Shown here: piece after piece, positions 54,795-63,356 of the stretch | Numbering within the stretch: position 1 is the first letter of the stretch | Layout of the letters: every line of letters begins with the position of its first letter | Source: Billgrantia aerodenitrificans | GTDB lineage: Bacteria; Pseudomonadota; Gammaproteobacteria; Pseudomonadales; Halomonadaceae | Direction of reading: 5' to 3' | Assembly: GCF_021404405.1 (NCBI RefSeq) | Contig: NZ_JABFTV010000002.1 | Span: forward strand, 62,001 to 126,000 | DNA: 64,000 nucleotides | Program-made: the position numbers and the translations under genes | Notes under the pieces: generated by a model | The model's input: the letters and a program-made list of their open reading frames with translations, nothing else | Told to the model about the DNA's origin: nothing | The model's database searches: none

Positions 54795-56306
54795 ATGACT
54801 CAGAACACCATCGCCCATTATATCGCCGGACAAATGACGACCGGCGAGTCGGGTCGTCATCAGAGCGTCTACAACCCGGCCACCGGTCAGGTCACGGGGC
54901 AGGTGGCGCTGGCTTCCCGTGCCGACGTAAACACCGCCGTGGCCGCCGCCAAGGCCGCCTTCCCGGCCTGGGCCGATACCCCGCCGATCCGTCGCGCGCG
55001 GGTGCTGTTCAAGTTCCTCGAGCTGCTCAACGCCAACAAGGACGAGCTGGCCCGCGCCATTACACTGGAGCACGGCAAGGTCTTCACCGACGCCCAGGGC
55101 GAAGTGGCCCGCGGCATCGACATCGTCGAGTTCGCCTGCGGCATTCCGCAGCTGCTCAAGGGCGACTTCACCGAACAGGTGAGCAACGGCATCGACAACT
55201 GGACCGTGCGTCAGCCGCTGGGCGTGGTAGCCGGTATCACACCGTTCAACTTCCCGGCCATGGTGCCGATGTGGATGTTCCCGGTGGCCATAGCCGCTGG
55301 CAACACCTTCATCCTCAAGCCCAGCCCCACCGATCCTAGCGCCTCGCTGCTGATCGCCGACCTGCTCAAGCAGGCCGGCCTGCCCGACGGCGTGTTCAAC
55401 GTGGTGCAGGGCGACAAGGAGTCCGTCGATGCGCTGATCGAGCATCCCGACGTGCAGGCGCTCTCTTTCGTCGGCTCCACCCCCATCGCCAACCTGATCT
55501 ACGAGAACGGCGCACGCCACGGCAAGCGCGTCCAGGCCCTGGGCGGTGCCAAGAACCACATGGTGGTGATGCCCGACGCCGATCTCGACAAGGCCGTCGA
55601 CGCCCTGATCGGGGCCGCCTACGGCAGCGCCGGCGAACGCTGCATGGCGATCAGTGTGGCGGTGCTGGTGGGCGACGTGGCCGACAAGGTCGTGCCGCGC
55701 CTGGCCGAGCGTGCCCGCGCACTCAAGGTCAAGAACGGCCTCGAGCTCGACGCCGAGATGGGCCCCATCGTCACCGCCCAGGCTCACCAGCGCATCACCG
55801 GCTACATCGAGAAGGGCGTGGCCGAGGGCGCCGAGCTGGTGGTCGACGGCCGTGAGTTCGATGCCGCCACCACCGGCGACGGCTGCGGCGAAGGCTTCTG
55901 GATGGGCGGCTCGCTGTTCGATCACGTCACCCCGGAGATGACCATCTATAAGGAAGAGATCTTCGGCCCGGTGTTGGCCTGCGTGCGGGTCCCCGACGTG
56001 GCCACAGCCATCCAGCTGATCAACGACCACGAGTTCGGCAATGGCGTGAGCTGCTTCACCGAGAGCGGCAGCGTGGCCCGCGAGTTCGGCCGTCGCATTC
56101 AGGTCGGCATGGTCGGCATCAACGTGCCGATTCCGGTGCCCATGGCGTGGCACGGCTTCGGTGGCTGGAAGCGCTCGCTGTTCGGCGATACCCACGCCTA
56201 CGGCGAAGAGGGCGTGCGCTTCTACACCAAGCAGAAGTCGATCATGCAGCGCTGGTCCGACTCGATCAACGCGGGCGCCGAGTTCGCCATGCCGACCCAT
56301 AAGTGA
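54795..56306 (+). CDS. mmsA: (Methyl)malonate-semialdehyde dehydrogenase, CoA-acylating
   Basis: A 503-residue aldehyde dehydrogenase of the MmsA branch: [39 protein letters not shown] near residue 92, [14 protein letters not shown] with N152, [10 protein letters not shown] near 227, nucleophile C283 in [11 protein letters not shown], and [21 protein letters not shown] near 435, all signs of the CoA-dependent family. It turns malonate semialdehyde into acetyl-CoA (or methylmalonate semialdehyde into propionyl-CoA). GAGGAAG precedes the ATG. Next to a GMC dehydrogenase it is likely the DddC-type enzyme of 3-hydroxypropionate breakdown. Confidence 0.93.
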   Translation: MTQNTIAHYIAGQMTTGESGRHQSVYNPATGQVTGQVALASRADVNTAVAAAKAAFPAWADTPPIRRARVLFKFLELLNANKDELARAITLEHGKVFTDAQGEVARGIDIVEFACGIPQLLKGDFTEQVSNGIDNWTVRQPLGVVAGITPFNFPAMVPMWMFPVAIAAGNTFILKPSPTDPSASLLIADLLKQAGLPDGVFNVVQGDKESVDALIEHPDVQALSFVGSTPIANLIYENGARHGKRVQALGGAKNHMVVMPDADLDKAVDALIGAAYGSAGERCMAISVAVLVGDVADKVVPRLAERARALKVKNGLELDAEMGPIVTAQAHQRITGYIEKGVAEGAELVVDGREFDAATTGDGCGEGFWMGGSLFDHVTPEMTIYKEEIFGPVLACVRVPDVATAIQLINDHEFGNGVSCFTESGSVAREFGRRIQVGMVGINVPIPVPMAWHGFGGWKRSLFGDTHAYGEEGVRFYTKQKSIMQRWSDSINAGAEFAMPTHK

Positions 56307-56368
56307 GTCCTGCTGACGGATACGCACGGCGTCAGTGAGAGGCGCCGAGGGGAGACCGAAGAGGAGGT

Positions 56369-56390
56369 CATTTGCCAGGGAAGGCAAATG
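56369..56390 (+). repeat. Stem-loop between mmsA and the GMC gene
   Basis: CATTTGCC and GGCAAATG form a perfect 8-bp stem with a 6-base loop in the 226-base gap. It may attenuate or separate the two transcripts. The rest of the gap contains no gene. Confidence 0.5.
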
Positions 56391-56532
56391 TAGCGCCCAG
56401 GGATGGGTTCACAGCGCCTCCTCGCAGGTCTTCCCCTCGGATCAGCCTCGAACGGGCATCAACTGCCGTACATAAGAGAGAGGCTTTGCTGTCGGCTAAG
56501 GGCGCCGGTGGCATGCCGAGAGAGAGCACGCC

Positions 56533-58185
56533 ATGGCAGAGCAGGAATTCGACTACATCGTAGTGGGGGCCGGTACCGCTGGCTGCCTGCTGGCCAACCG
56601 CCTCAGCGCCGACCCGGCCAACCGGGTGCTGCTGATCGAAGCGGGCGGCCGCGACAACTACCACTGGGTGCACATCCCGGTGGGTTATCTCTACTGCATC
56701 AACAACCCGCGCACCGACTGGTGCTTCAAGACCGAGCCGGACAAGGGGCTCAACGGCCGCTCGCTGATCTACCCGCGCGGCAAGACCCTGGGCGGCTGCT
56801 CCAGCATCAACGGCATGCTCTATCTGCGCGGCCAGGCCCGAGACTACGACGGCTGGGCCGAGCTGGTGGGCGACGACGACTGGCGCTGGGAGAACTGCCT
56901 GCCGGACTTCATGAAGCACGAAGACCACTACCGCCTGGACGAGGGCGGCGATGCCGATGCCGCCCACCGCGACTATCACGGCCACGGCGGCGAGTGGCGG
57001 GTCGAGAAACAGCGGCTCAAGTGGGAGGTGCTCGATGACTTCGCCGAAGCGGCAGTGGAGGCGGGCATTCCGCGCACGCGGGACTTCAACCGCGGCGACA
57101 ACGAGGGCGTCGATTACTTCGAGGTCAACCAGCGCGACGGCTGGCGCTGGAACGCCGCCAAGGCCTTCCTGCGCCCGGTGTGCGAAAAACGCAGCAACTT
57201 CACCCTGTGGCACTCCGCCCAGGTGCACCGCCTGCTGTTCGACACCGATGAGAGCGGCAAGCCCCGCGCCACCGGCGTCGAACTCGAACGCAACGGCAGC
57301 GTCAGCCGGGTGAAGGCGAAGCGTGAAGTGATCCTGGCCGCAGGCGCCATCGGTTCGCCGCAGCTGCTGCAGCTTTCCGGCATCGGCCCGGCCGCCCTTC
57401 TGGCCGAGCACGGCATTCCGCTGGTTCACGAGTTGCCCGGGGTAGGGGAGAACCTGCAGGATCACCTGCAGATCCGCTCGGTCTACAAGGTCACCGGAGC
57501 CAAGACCCTCAACACCCTGGCCGCCTCCTGGCTGGGCAAGGCGAAGATCGGCATGGAGTACCTGCTGCGCCGCACCGGGCCGATGAGCATGGCCCCCTCG
57601 CAGCTGTGCATCTTCACCCGCAGCAGCGACGAATACGAACACCCCAACATCGAGTATCACGTCCAGCCGCTCAGCCTCGAGGCCTTCGGCCAGCCGCTGC
57701 ACGATTACCCGGCGATCACCGCCAGCGTGTGCAACCTCAACCCCACCAGCCGCGGCAGCGTGCGTATCAAGAGTCGCGACCCGCGTCAGGCCCCGGCCAT
57801 CGCGCCCAACTACCTCAGCACCGAAGAGGATCGCCGCGTGGCAGCAGACTCGCTGCGGGTCACCCGGCGAATCGCCGAGCAACCGGCGTTCGCCAAGTAC
57901 CGTCCCGAAGAGGTCAAGCCCGGTGTGCAGTACCAGAGCGACGAAGACCTGGCGCGTCTGGCGGGCGATATCGGCACCACCATCTTCCATCCGGTGGGCA
58001 CGGCCAAGATGGGCCGCGACGACGACCCCATGGCAGTGGTGGACTCGCATCTGCGGGTGCGCGGCGTCGAGGGACTGCGGGTGGTGGACGCCAGCGTGAT
58101 GCCCACCATCACCAGCGGCAACACCAATTCGCCGACGCTGATGATCGCCGAGAAGGCGGCTGCCTGGATTCTCGAATCGAGGTAA
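56533..58185 (+). CDS. GMC-family choline-dehydrogenase-like oxidoreductase, probable 3-hydroxypropionate dehydrogenase
   Basis: A 550-residue flavoprotein of the GMC family: FAD motif YIVVGAGTAGCLLANRLS, GKTLGGCSSINGMLYLRGQARDYD near residue 79, GAIGSPQLLQLSGIGP near 272, IFHPVGTAKMG with catalytic His near 490 and SGNTNSPTLMIAEKAA at the end with Asn. BetA-like by family, but no betaine-aldehyde dehydrogenase or BetI gene is present. Next to mmsA it fits DddA/HpdH-type oxidation of 3-hydroxypropionate to malonate semialdehyde. Choline dehydrogenase is the alternative. Confidence 0.85.
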   Translation: MAEQEFDYIVVGAGTAGCLLANRLSADPANRVLLIEAGGRDNYHWVHIPVGYLYCINNPRTDWCFKTEPDKGLNGRSLIYPRGKTLGGCSSINGMLYLRGQARDYDGWAELVGDDDWRWENCLPDFMKHEDHYRLDEGGDADAAHRDYHGHGGEWRVEKQRLKWEVLDDFAEAAVEAGIPRTRDFNRGDNEGVDYFEVNQRDGWRWNAAKAFLRPVCEKRSNFTLWHSAQVHRLLFDTDESGKPRATGVELERNGSVSRVKAKREVILAAGAIGSPQLLQLSGIGPAALLAEHGIPLVHELPGVGENLQDHLQIRSVYKVTGAKTLNTLAASWLGKAKIGMEYLLRRTGPMSMAPSQLCIFTRSSDEYEHPNIEYHVQPLSLEAFGQPLHDYPAITASVCNLNPTSRGSVRIKSRDPRQAPAIAPNYLSTEEDRRVAADSLRVTRRIAEQPAFAKYRPEEVKPGVQYQSDEDLARLAGDIGTTIFHPVGTAKMGRDDDPMAVVDSHLRVRGVEGLRVVDASVMPTITSGNTNSPTLMIAEKAAAWILESR

Positions 58186-58387
58186 CATTAACGTCACCTA
58201 CACAAAATAGTGTTTGACGTGTGGGGACGAAGAGCGCAAGATGCGTGCAGTTGGTTAGCAAGTCGAACATCGCAAGTGGTTATCGAAACGCTCATGGCGT
58301 CTTGATTTCCCGGTGAAAAGTTTCTTGTTTTACCCACTGCAACTCGGGTATTTCCCGGAAAATCAATGCTATTAGAGGAATTCGATA

Positions 58388-58594
58388 ATGGCTACCGGTA
58401 CTGTCAAGTGGTTCAACGACACCAAGGGCTTCGGCTTCATCTCTCCGGACGACAACGGTGACGACCTGTTCGCTCACTTCTCCGAGATCCAGGCTGACGG
58501 CTTCAAGACTCTGCAGGACGGTCAGAAGGTCTCCTTCGACGTCACTCAGGGCAAGAAAGGCCTTCAGGCTTCCAACATCAAGGTCATTGGCTAA
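58388..58594 (+). CDS. Cold-shock domain protein (CspA family)
   Basis: A 68-residue single cold-shock domain with both RNA-binding motifs (KGFGFISPD and DLFAHFSEI) and the start [14 protein letters not shown]. It binds single-stranded nucleic acid as an RNA chaperone. The 200-base untranslated stretch before it is long, as in other csp genes, and could form a temperature-sensitive leader; no cold-box match was seen. A strong terminator follows. Confidence 0.95.
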   Translation: MATGTVKWFNDTKGFGFISPDDNGDDLFAHFSEIQADGFKTLQDGQKVSFDVTQGKKGLQASNIKVIG

Positions 58595-58637
58595 GCTTCG
58601 GCTTACCATGAGTTGATGTGCCACCTCGGTGGCGACG

Positions 58638-58662
58638 AAAGGCCCGCGCAAGCGGGCCTTTT
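58638..58662 (+). terminator. Rho-independent terminator of the cold-shock gene
   Basis: A perfect 10-bp stem (AAAGGCCCGC / GCGGGCCTTT) with a GCAA loop and T tail, 43 bases past the stop. Confidence 0.92.
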
Positions 58663-58721
58663 GCGTTGCTGTGCATGCGTTTCTCGTGTGCAAGGTATAT
58701 GCATTTTTGGCATTAATGAAT

Positions 58722-58743
58722 TTCTAAAAATAACTTTTTAGAA
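58722..58743. repeat. A+T-rich 22-bp inverted repeat before the SLC13-type gene
   Basis: TTCTAAAAA and TTTTTAGAA flank TAAC. The arms are perfect. It ends 53 bases before the transporter start in the promoter region and may be an operator. Confidence 0.5.
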
Positions 58744-58796
58744 TATGCGGCAGCCTTCACAATGGCTCAGCACCTTTGTGAACGGAACCCTCGCAC

Positions 58797-60566
58797 ATGC
58801 CGCTGGATGCTTGGATCTCATTGGCCGTGGTCATGGCCGTTTTCCCTTTGATGGCCTTTTCGCGCCTCGGCCCGGACATCGTTCTGCTGGGGGCGGTCAT
58901 CCTGCTGCTGACGCTCGGCATCATCGACCCGAGCCAGGCCCTGGGCGGTTTCTCCAGTACCGGTCTGTTCACCGTGGCCTTCATGTACGTGCTGGTCGCC
59001 AGCATCCGTGAGACCGGCGGTATCGACTTGATCATTCGCCATGTGCTGGGGCGTCCTCGTCGCGAGGGTGGCGCGCTGGTGAGGCTGGTGGTGCCGGTCG
59101 CTGCCCTCAGTGCCTTTCTCAACAATACTCCGGTTGTCGCTACCTATATCCCCGCCGTGCTCAGTTGGAGCCAACGCCTGAAGCTGCCGGCGCATCGGCT
59201 GCTGATGCCGCTCAGTTTCGCCTCGATCCTGGGCGGCACCGTCACGCTGATCGGCACCAGTACCAACCTGGTGGTGCATGGCCTGCTGGTGGAGCGCTAT
59301 CCTGGGCTGGCGATGGGGCTGTTCGATCTTGCCTGGGTGGGGCTGCCGGTGGCCCTGATCGGAGCGCTCTATCTGATCGTCATCGCGCCGCGCCTGCTGC
59401 CGGAGCGTCGTGGTACGGCGTCGGCGTTCGAGAATCCCCGCGAATTCACCATCGAGATGGAGGTTGACCCGGAGGGCCCGCTGGTAGACCGCACCGTGGA
59501 AGAGGCCGGCCTGCGCCACCTCTGCGAGCTGTTTCTGGTGGAGATCGAGCGCGAGGGCAACGTGGTCAGCGTGGTAGGGCCGGGCGAACGGCTCAAGGGC
59601 GGTGATCGGCTGGTCTTTGCCGGCACCTCCGACGGCGCCGTGGAACTGCAGCAGATTCGCGGTTTGATGCCGTCGCGCCATGGCGAGTCGAGCCTTGAAA
59701 AAGACTTCAAGGAGCGGCGGCTGGTGGAGGCGGTGGTCTCCGACCAGTGCCAGTTCGTCGGCAAGCGCATTCGCGACGGCCACTTTCGCACGCTGTATGG
59801 CGCCGCGGTGCTGGCGGTGTGTCGGGGCGGCGAGCGAGTGGCCGGCAACCTCGGCCAGGTGCGCCTGCAGCCCGCCGACGTGTTGCTGCTGGAAGCACGC
59901 CCGCCCTTCATCGAGCGTCACCGCCAGTCGCGCGACTTCCTGCTGATCAGTCAGGTCAACGGTCAGGCGCGTCCCAAGCACGAGAAGGCCTGGCTGGCCT
60001 GGAGCATCCTGGCGGGGGTGGTGGCTCTCGCCACCTTCGGCGTGATGAGCATGATGAACGCCGCCATGCTGGGCGCGGTGCTGGTGCTGGTCACCGGCTG
60101 CTGCTCGGTGGGGGCGGCCAAGCGCGGGCTCGATACTCAGGTACTACTCACCATTGCCGCTTCCTTCGGTCTGGGCGCGGCGTTGGAGAGTTCCGGTGCG
60201 GCGGCCACCCTGGCGGGGCTGGCACTGGGTGTGGCCGACGGTAACCCCTTGCTGCTGCTGATCGGCACCTATCTGCTGGTGGCGTTGCTGACCGAGCTTG
60301 TGACCAACAACGCGGCGGCGGTGATCACCTTCCCGGTGGTCATGGCCAGCGCCGAGAGTCTTGGCGTCAATCCCATGCCTTTCGTAGTGGCGGTGATGTT
60401 CGCCGCCTCGGCCAGTTTCCTCACGCCCATCGGCTATCAAACCAACTTGATGGTGCACGGCCCCGGTGGCTACCGCTTCGGCGACTTCCTGCGCGTGGGC
60501 GGCCTGCTCAACGTGCTGACGGCGATCGTCGCCCTCGTGCTGATTCCGCTGGTGTGGCCGTTCTGA
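58797..60566 (+). CDS. SLC13/DASS-family anion transporter with two RCK_C domains
   Basis: A 589-residue inner-membrane transporter. Membrane segments at both ends carry the DASS motifs: AFLNNTPVVATYIPAVLSWSQ near residue 104, LIGTSTNLVVHGLL near 153, and LVTNNAAAVITFPVVMAS near 500 plus SFLTPIGYQTNLMVHGPGGYRFGDFLRVG near 540. A soluble centre (about 210-380) has two TrkA-C-like domains (EFTIEMEVDPEGPLVDRTVE, then RLVEAVVSDQCQFVGKRIRD). Members take up sulfate, dicarboxylates or related anions; which one is not evident. It stands alone in the operon. Confidence 0.88.
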   Translation: MPLDAWISLAVVMAVFPLMAFSRLGPDIVLLGAVILLLTLGIIDPSQALGGFSSTGLFTVAFMYVLVASIRETGGIDLIIRHVLGRPRREGGALVRLVVPVAALSAFLNNTPVVATYIPAVLSWSQRLKLPAHRLLMPLSFASILGGTVTLIGTSTNLVVHGLLVERYPGLAMGLFDLAWVGLPVALIGALYLIVIAPRLLPERRGTASAFENPREFTIEMEVDPEGPLVDRTVEEAGLRHLCELFLVEIEREGNVVSVVGPGERLKGGDRLVFAGTSDGAVELQQIRGLMPSRHGESSLEKDFKERRLVEAVVSDQCQFVGKRIRDGHFRTLYGAAVLAVCRGGERVAGNLGQVRLQPADVLLLEARPPFIERHRQSRDFLLISQVNGQARPKHEKAWLAWSILAGVVALATFGVMSMMNAAMLGAVLVLVTGCCSVGAAKRGLDTQVLLTIAASFGLGAALESSGAAATLAGLALGVADGNPLLLLIGTYLLVALLTELVTNNAAAVITFPVVMASAESLGVNPMPFVVAVMFAASASFLTPIGYQTNLMVHGPGGYRFGDFLRVGGLLNVLTAIVALVLIPLVWPF

Positions 60567-60643
60567 GCCGCCCGGCGCTCGCCGTGGTCATGGCTTTGCG
60601 GTAGGGTGTCGGGTTGATACGAACCACGACGAAGGAACCCGCC

Positions 60644-61309
60644 ATGAGCCATCCCGGCGAACTGATCATCGAGCCCAGAAGCGGCCGTCCGGCCGACGCC
60701 TGCGTCTTCATTCTTCATGGCCTGGGCGCCGACGGCCACGACTTCGAGCCCCTGGTGCCGGCGCTGACGCTGAAAGAGGGGCTCGATGTGCGTTTCATCC
60801 TGCCCCATGCACCGCGGCTGCCGGTGACCATCAACGGCGGCATGGTGATGCCGGCGTGGTACGACATCTACGAGATGAGCCTCGACCGCCGTGTCGATAC
60901 CCGGCAACTGGTGGCCTCGGCCGAGCGCATCCAGGCGCTGGTGCAGGAGCAGATCGACCACGGTATCGACAGCCGGCGCATCATTCTCGCCGGCTTCTCC
61001 CAGGGCGGGGCGGTGGCCTATCAGGCGGCGCTCTCCTTCCCGGCCCCGCTTGGCGGCCTGCTGGCCATGTCCACCTACTTCGCTACCGCCGAGACCATCG
61101 AGCTGAACGAAGCCAACCGCGGGCTGCCCATCGAGATTCACCACGGATCCTTCGACCCGGTGGTGCCCGAAGCGCTGGGCAAGGCCGCCCAGCAGCGCCT
61201 GCAGTCGCTGGAGTATCCGGTCAACTACCGCAGCTATCCCATGGCACATGCGGTATGCCCCCAGCAGGTCGGCGATATCGCTGCCTGGTTGAATGCCCGG
61301 CTGGGCTAA
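60644..61309 (+). CDS. Carboxylesterase (alpha/beta-hydrolase, EstB type)
   Basis: A 221-residue hydrolase with HGLGADGHDFEPLVPAL near residue 25, the nucleophile elbow GFSQGG (Ser near 117), acid residue in HHGSFDPVVP and His in YPMAHAVCP. The short length and motif order are those of the bacterial phospholipase/carboxylesterase EstB group, which cleaves short-chain esters. AAGGAA six bases before the ATG supports the start. The next gene follows after 14 bases. Confidence 0.92.
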   Translation: MSHPGELIIEPRSGRPADACVFILHGLGADGHDFEPLVPALTLKEGLDVRFILPHAPRLPVTINGGMVMPAWYDIYEMSLDRRVDTRQLVASAERIQALVQEQIDHGIDSRRIILAGFSQGGAVAYQAALSFPAPLGGLLAMSTYFATAETIELNEANRGLPIEIHHGSFDPVVPEALGKAAQQRLQSLEYPVNYRSYPMAHAVCPQQVGDIAAWLNARLG

Positions 61310-61323
61310 GGCCGACAAGCTCC

Positions 61324-62247
61324 ATGACGATCTCTGCGACCACGGTACAGGCCTGCCTGCGCAGCAGTCGGCCGAACTTCCTCGTCCTGGCGCCGCTGTG
61401 CGCGGGCCTGGCAATCACCGCGGCCTGGGCCGACGGCCATACGTTGGCCACGCTGGATGCCCTGCTGGTGCTGCTCGGGGCGCTGCTGGCCCATGCCGCC
61501 GTCAACCTGTTCAACGAGCATCACGACTTTCACTCCGGGCTGGATGAGCTGACCGAGCGCACGCCGTTCTCCGGTGGCAGTGGCTCGCTGCCCGAGCGCC
61601 CCGAGGCCGCCGATGCGGTGCGCAAGGCGGCCATGCTGTGTCTGACCGGTGTGGTGGCGATAGGCTTCTGGTTCCTATGGCGGGAGGGTCCGGTGATGCT
61701 GCTCTACGGCTTGCTGGGCATCGGCCTGGTAGTAGCCTATACCGCCTGGTTGACCCGCCGCCCCTGGCTCTGCCTGCTGGCGCCCGGCGTCGGTTTCGGC
61801 CTGCTGATGGTGGCGGGCTCCTACCAGGCACTGACCGGCACGCTCAGCGCCACGGCGGTCGCCGCCGCTCTCATCCCCACGCTGATGGTCAGCGCGCTGC
61901 TGCTGATCAATCAACTGCCCGATATCGACGCTGACCGGCGGGTCGGGCGCGACCACTTGGCGATACGCCTGGGGCCGCTGCGCTCGGCGCGGCTGGTGGC
62001 GCTGCTGCTGGCGGCCGCCTTCGCCGTGGTGCCGGTGGCCTGGCTGTTCGGCGCGCTGCCCGGTGCGGCCTGGCTGATGTGGCTGGCGTCGCCCGCCGTC
62101 GCTTGGCTGGTACGTGGCCTGTGGTTGCTGCCGGCGGAAGTCGAGCAGGGCGAGCTTGCAGCGCTGCTGCCGCTGATGGGGCTCAACGTCGCACTGCTGC
62201 TGGCAAGCTTGGCGCTGCTCAACATTGGGCTCTTTCTGGCGGCCTGA
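61324..62247 (+). CDS. UbiA-family prenyltransferase (MenA-like)
   Basis: A 307-residue protein with about eight membrane segments. The prenyl-diphosphate/metal-binding region is NLFNEHHDFHSGLDE near residue 60, and the second is LINQLPDIDADRRVGRDHLAIRLG near 198. This is closest in style to 1,4-dihydroxy-2-naphthoate prenyltransferases and their unassigned relatives; no other menaquinone genes are visible, so the aromatic acceptor is uncertain. It directly follows the esterase gene and is probably co-transcribed. Confidence 0.82.
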   Translation: MTISATTVQACLRSSRPNFLVLAPLCAGLAITAAWADGHTLATLDALLVLLGALLAHAAVNLFNEHHDFHSGLDELTERTPFSGGSGSLPERPEAADAVRKAAMLCLTGVVAIGFWFLWREGPVMLLYGLLGIGLVVAYTAWLTRRPWLCLLAPGVGFGLLMVAGSYQALTGTLSATAVAAALIPTLMVSALLLINQLPDIDADRRVGRDHLAIRLGPLRSARLVALLLAAAFAVVPVAWLFGALPGAAWLMWLASPAVAWLVRGLWLLPAEVEQGELAALLPLMGLNVALLLASLALLNIGLFLAA

Positions 62248-62347
62248 GACCGGCACTTCCTGATCAACCTATCCGGGCGGGGCGACAGGGACGCCGACCA
62301 TGTGGCAGATAAGCTCGGACTCTGACAGGCTTAAGAACAGAAGGCCG

Positions 62348-62385
62348 CCTGCCTGAATTGGCCTTCCAGGGTTGAGTCAGGCAGG
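62348..62385. repeat. Inverted repeats in the gap before the zinc-ribbon gene
   Basis: CCTGCCTGA (62348-62356) and TCAGGCAGG (62377-62385) are perfect complements; inside them a second pair GGCC is visible. They form a stem-loop in the 201-base gap and may end the upstream transcript. No gene is seen in the gap. Confidence 0.45.
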
Positions 62386-62448
62386 ATAAGCCCCAAGGTA
62401 TTGAAAAGAGTGCTGGTCTTAAAGGTCATTGAACACAAGGAGACTGTG

Positions 62449-62676
62449 ATGATGCCCGATACGTCCGAAGACATTCGTCTGCCGGTGGCCTGCCCTTCGT
62501 GTGGCAGCCATCTCTATCGCGTCAATCAGGTGCGCAACCCCACCGATGAGGTGCACTGCGCTTCCTGCAAGCGTTACCTCTGCGACTATCACGAAGCCGT
62601 CGATATGCTCGAAAAAGGTCCAGGTGACGAAGCCGAGGCCTTGATCGAGAAGGTGGTCAACCGGCGGCATCACTGA
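62449..62676 (+). CDS. Small zinc-ribbon protein
   Basis: A 75-residue protein with two CxxC pairs, C15/C18 (CPSCGSHLYRV) and C37/C40 (CASCKRYLC), that should bind one zinc. The C-terminal half is acidic and helical. AAGGAG six bases before the ATG sets the start, shorter than the longest open frame. Role unknown; it lies 11 bases before the membrane protein gene and could be expressed with it. Confidence 0.75.
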   Translation: MMPDTSEDIRLPVACPSCGSHLYRVNQVRNPTDEVHCASCKRYLCDYHEAVDMLEKGPGDEAEALIEKVVNRRHH

Positions 62677-62687
62677 GGCACTGGCCT

Positions 62688-63356
62688 ATGCCGCCACTCC
62701 TGGATGCGCTGCTCGCACTGACCATGGTGGCATTGGCCGCATCGGCGTTGCTCGATCGCCAATTGGTGAGGGCCTGCTCCTGGTTCGTGGCTTTTGCCGT
62801 GAGCGTGGCCCTGACCTGGTGGAGCGTTGGCTTTGCCTGGCTGGCGCTGCTCGAGCTGCTGCTGGGAGCGCTGCTCACCGGTGCCTTTCTGTTTCATGCC
62901 CTGGATGTGAAGCTGTGGGCCGGAGTGCCCCGGAGGCGCCTGGTTCGCTGGCGTGATCCTGTACCGCTGACCTGGCGCCGCGGGCTGCTGCGCCTGCTGC
63001 CGGCGCTGGCAGTGTTGGCGATGCTCGGCATGGCGCTGGTAAGCCTGGCCGACAGCACTGGGCCGCTGCAGGTCAGCGGTTTGGTCCTGATCGGGCTGGG
63101 CCTGTGGGCTTTCGTGCTGCATCGGCATCTGCTGCGTCGGCTGTTGGCATTCAACATCATCGGCACCGGCATCTTTCTGATCCTGATGGGTCTGGTAGGT
63201 GAGCAGCACCCAGCTGCAGGCCATGGTTTGGTAGTGACCGGGCTGCTGGTCGCCTTGTTCGGCACTGCCCTGGGTGCGCTGCTGATCAGGCGGCTCAGCG
63301 CACTCGAAGTTCGTAGCGCGCATTGCGCTGCCGGGGCAGAGCGGGGCGGCGCATGA
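62688..63356 (+). CDS. Antiporter-complex-like membrane subunit, fused MbhD-, MbhE- and NuoK/MrpC-like parts
   Basis: A 222-residue membrane protein. Residues 1-72 resemble the MbhD subunit (LLALTMVALAASALLDRQLVRA, then E56 and G60 in LLELLLGALLTGAFLFHAL). Residues 100-122 resemble MbhE. Residues 127-205 match a NuoK/MrpC-type subunit (LLRRLLAFNIIGTGIFLILM, GHGLVVTGLLVALFGTALGALLIRRL). In most MRP-type antiporters these are separate genes. The next gene overlaps it by four bases and encodes a NuoN/MrpD-type protein, so both belong to one proton- or cation-translocating complex. Confidence 0.7.
   Translation: MPPLLDALLALTMVALAASALLDRQLVRACSWFVAFAVSVALTWWSVGFAWLALLELLLGALLTGAFLFHALDVKLWAGVPRRRLVRWRDPVPLTWRRGLLRLLPALAVLAMLGMALVSLADSTGPLQVSGLVLIGLGLWAFVLHRHLLRRLLAFNIIGTGIFLILMGLVGEQHPAAGHGLVVTGLLVALFGTALGALLIRRLSALEVRSAHCAAGAERGGA

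Noticed and set aside
56533..58185. Choline dehydrogenase (betA) call for the GMC protein
   Set aside because: No betB or betI nearby and the neighbour is mmsA; the 3-hydroxypropionate reading fits the context better, though it is not proven.
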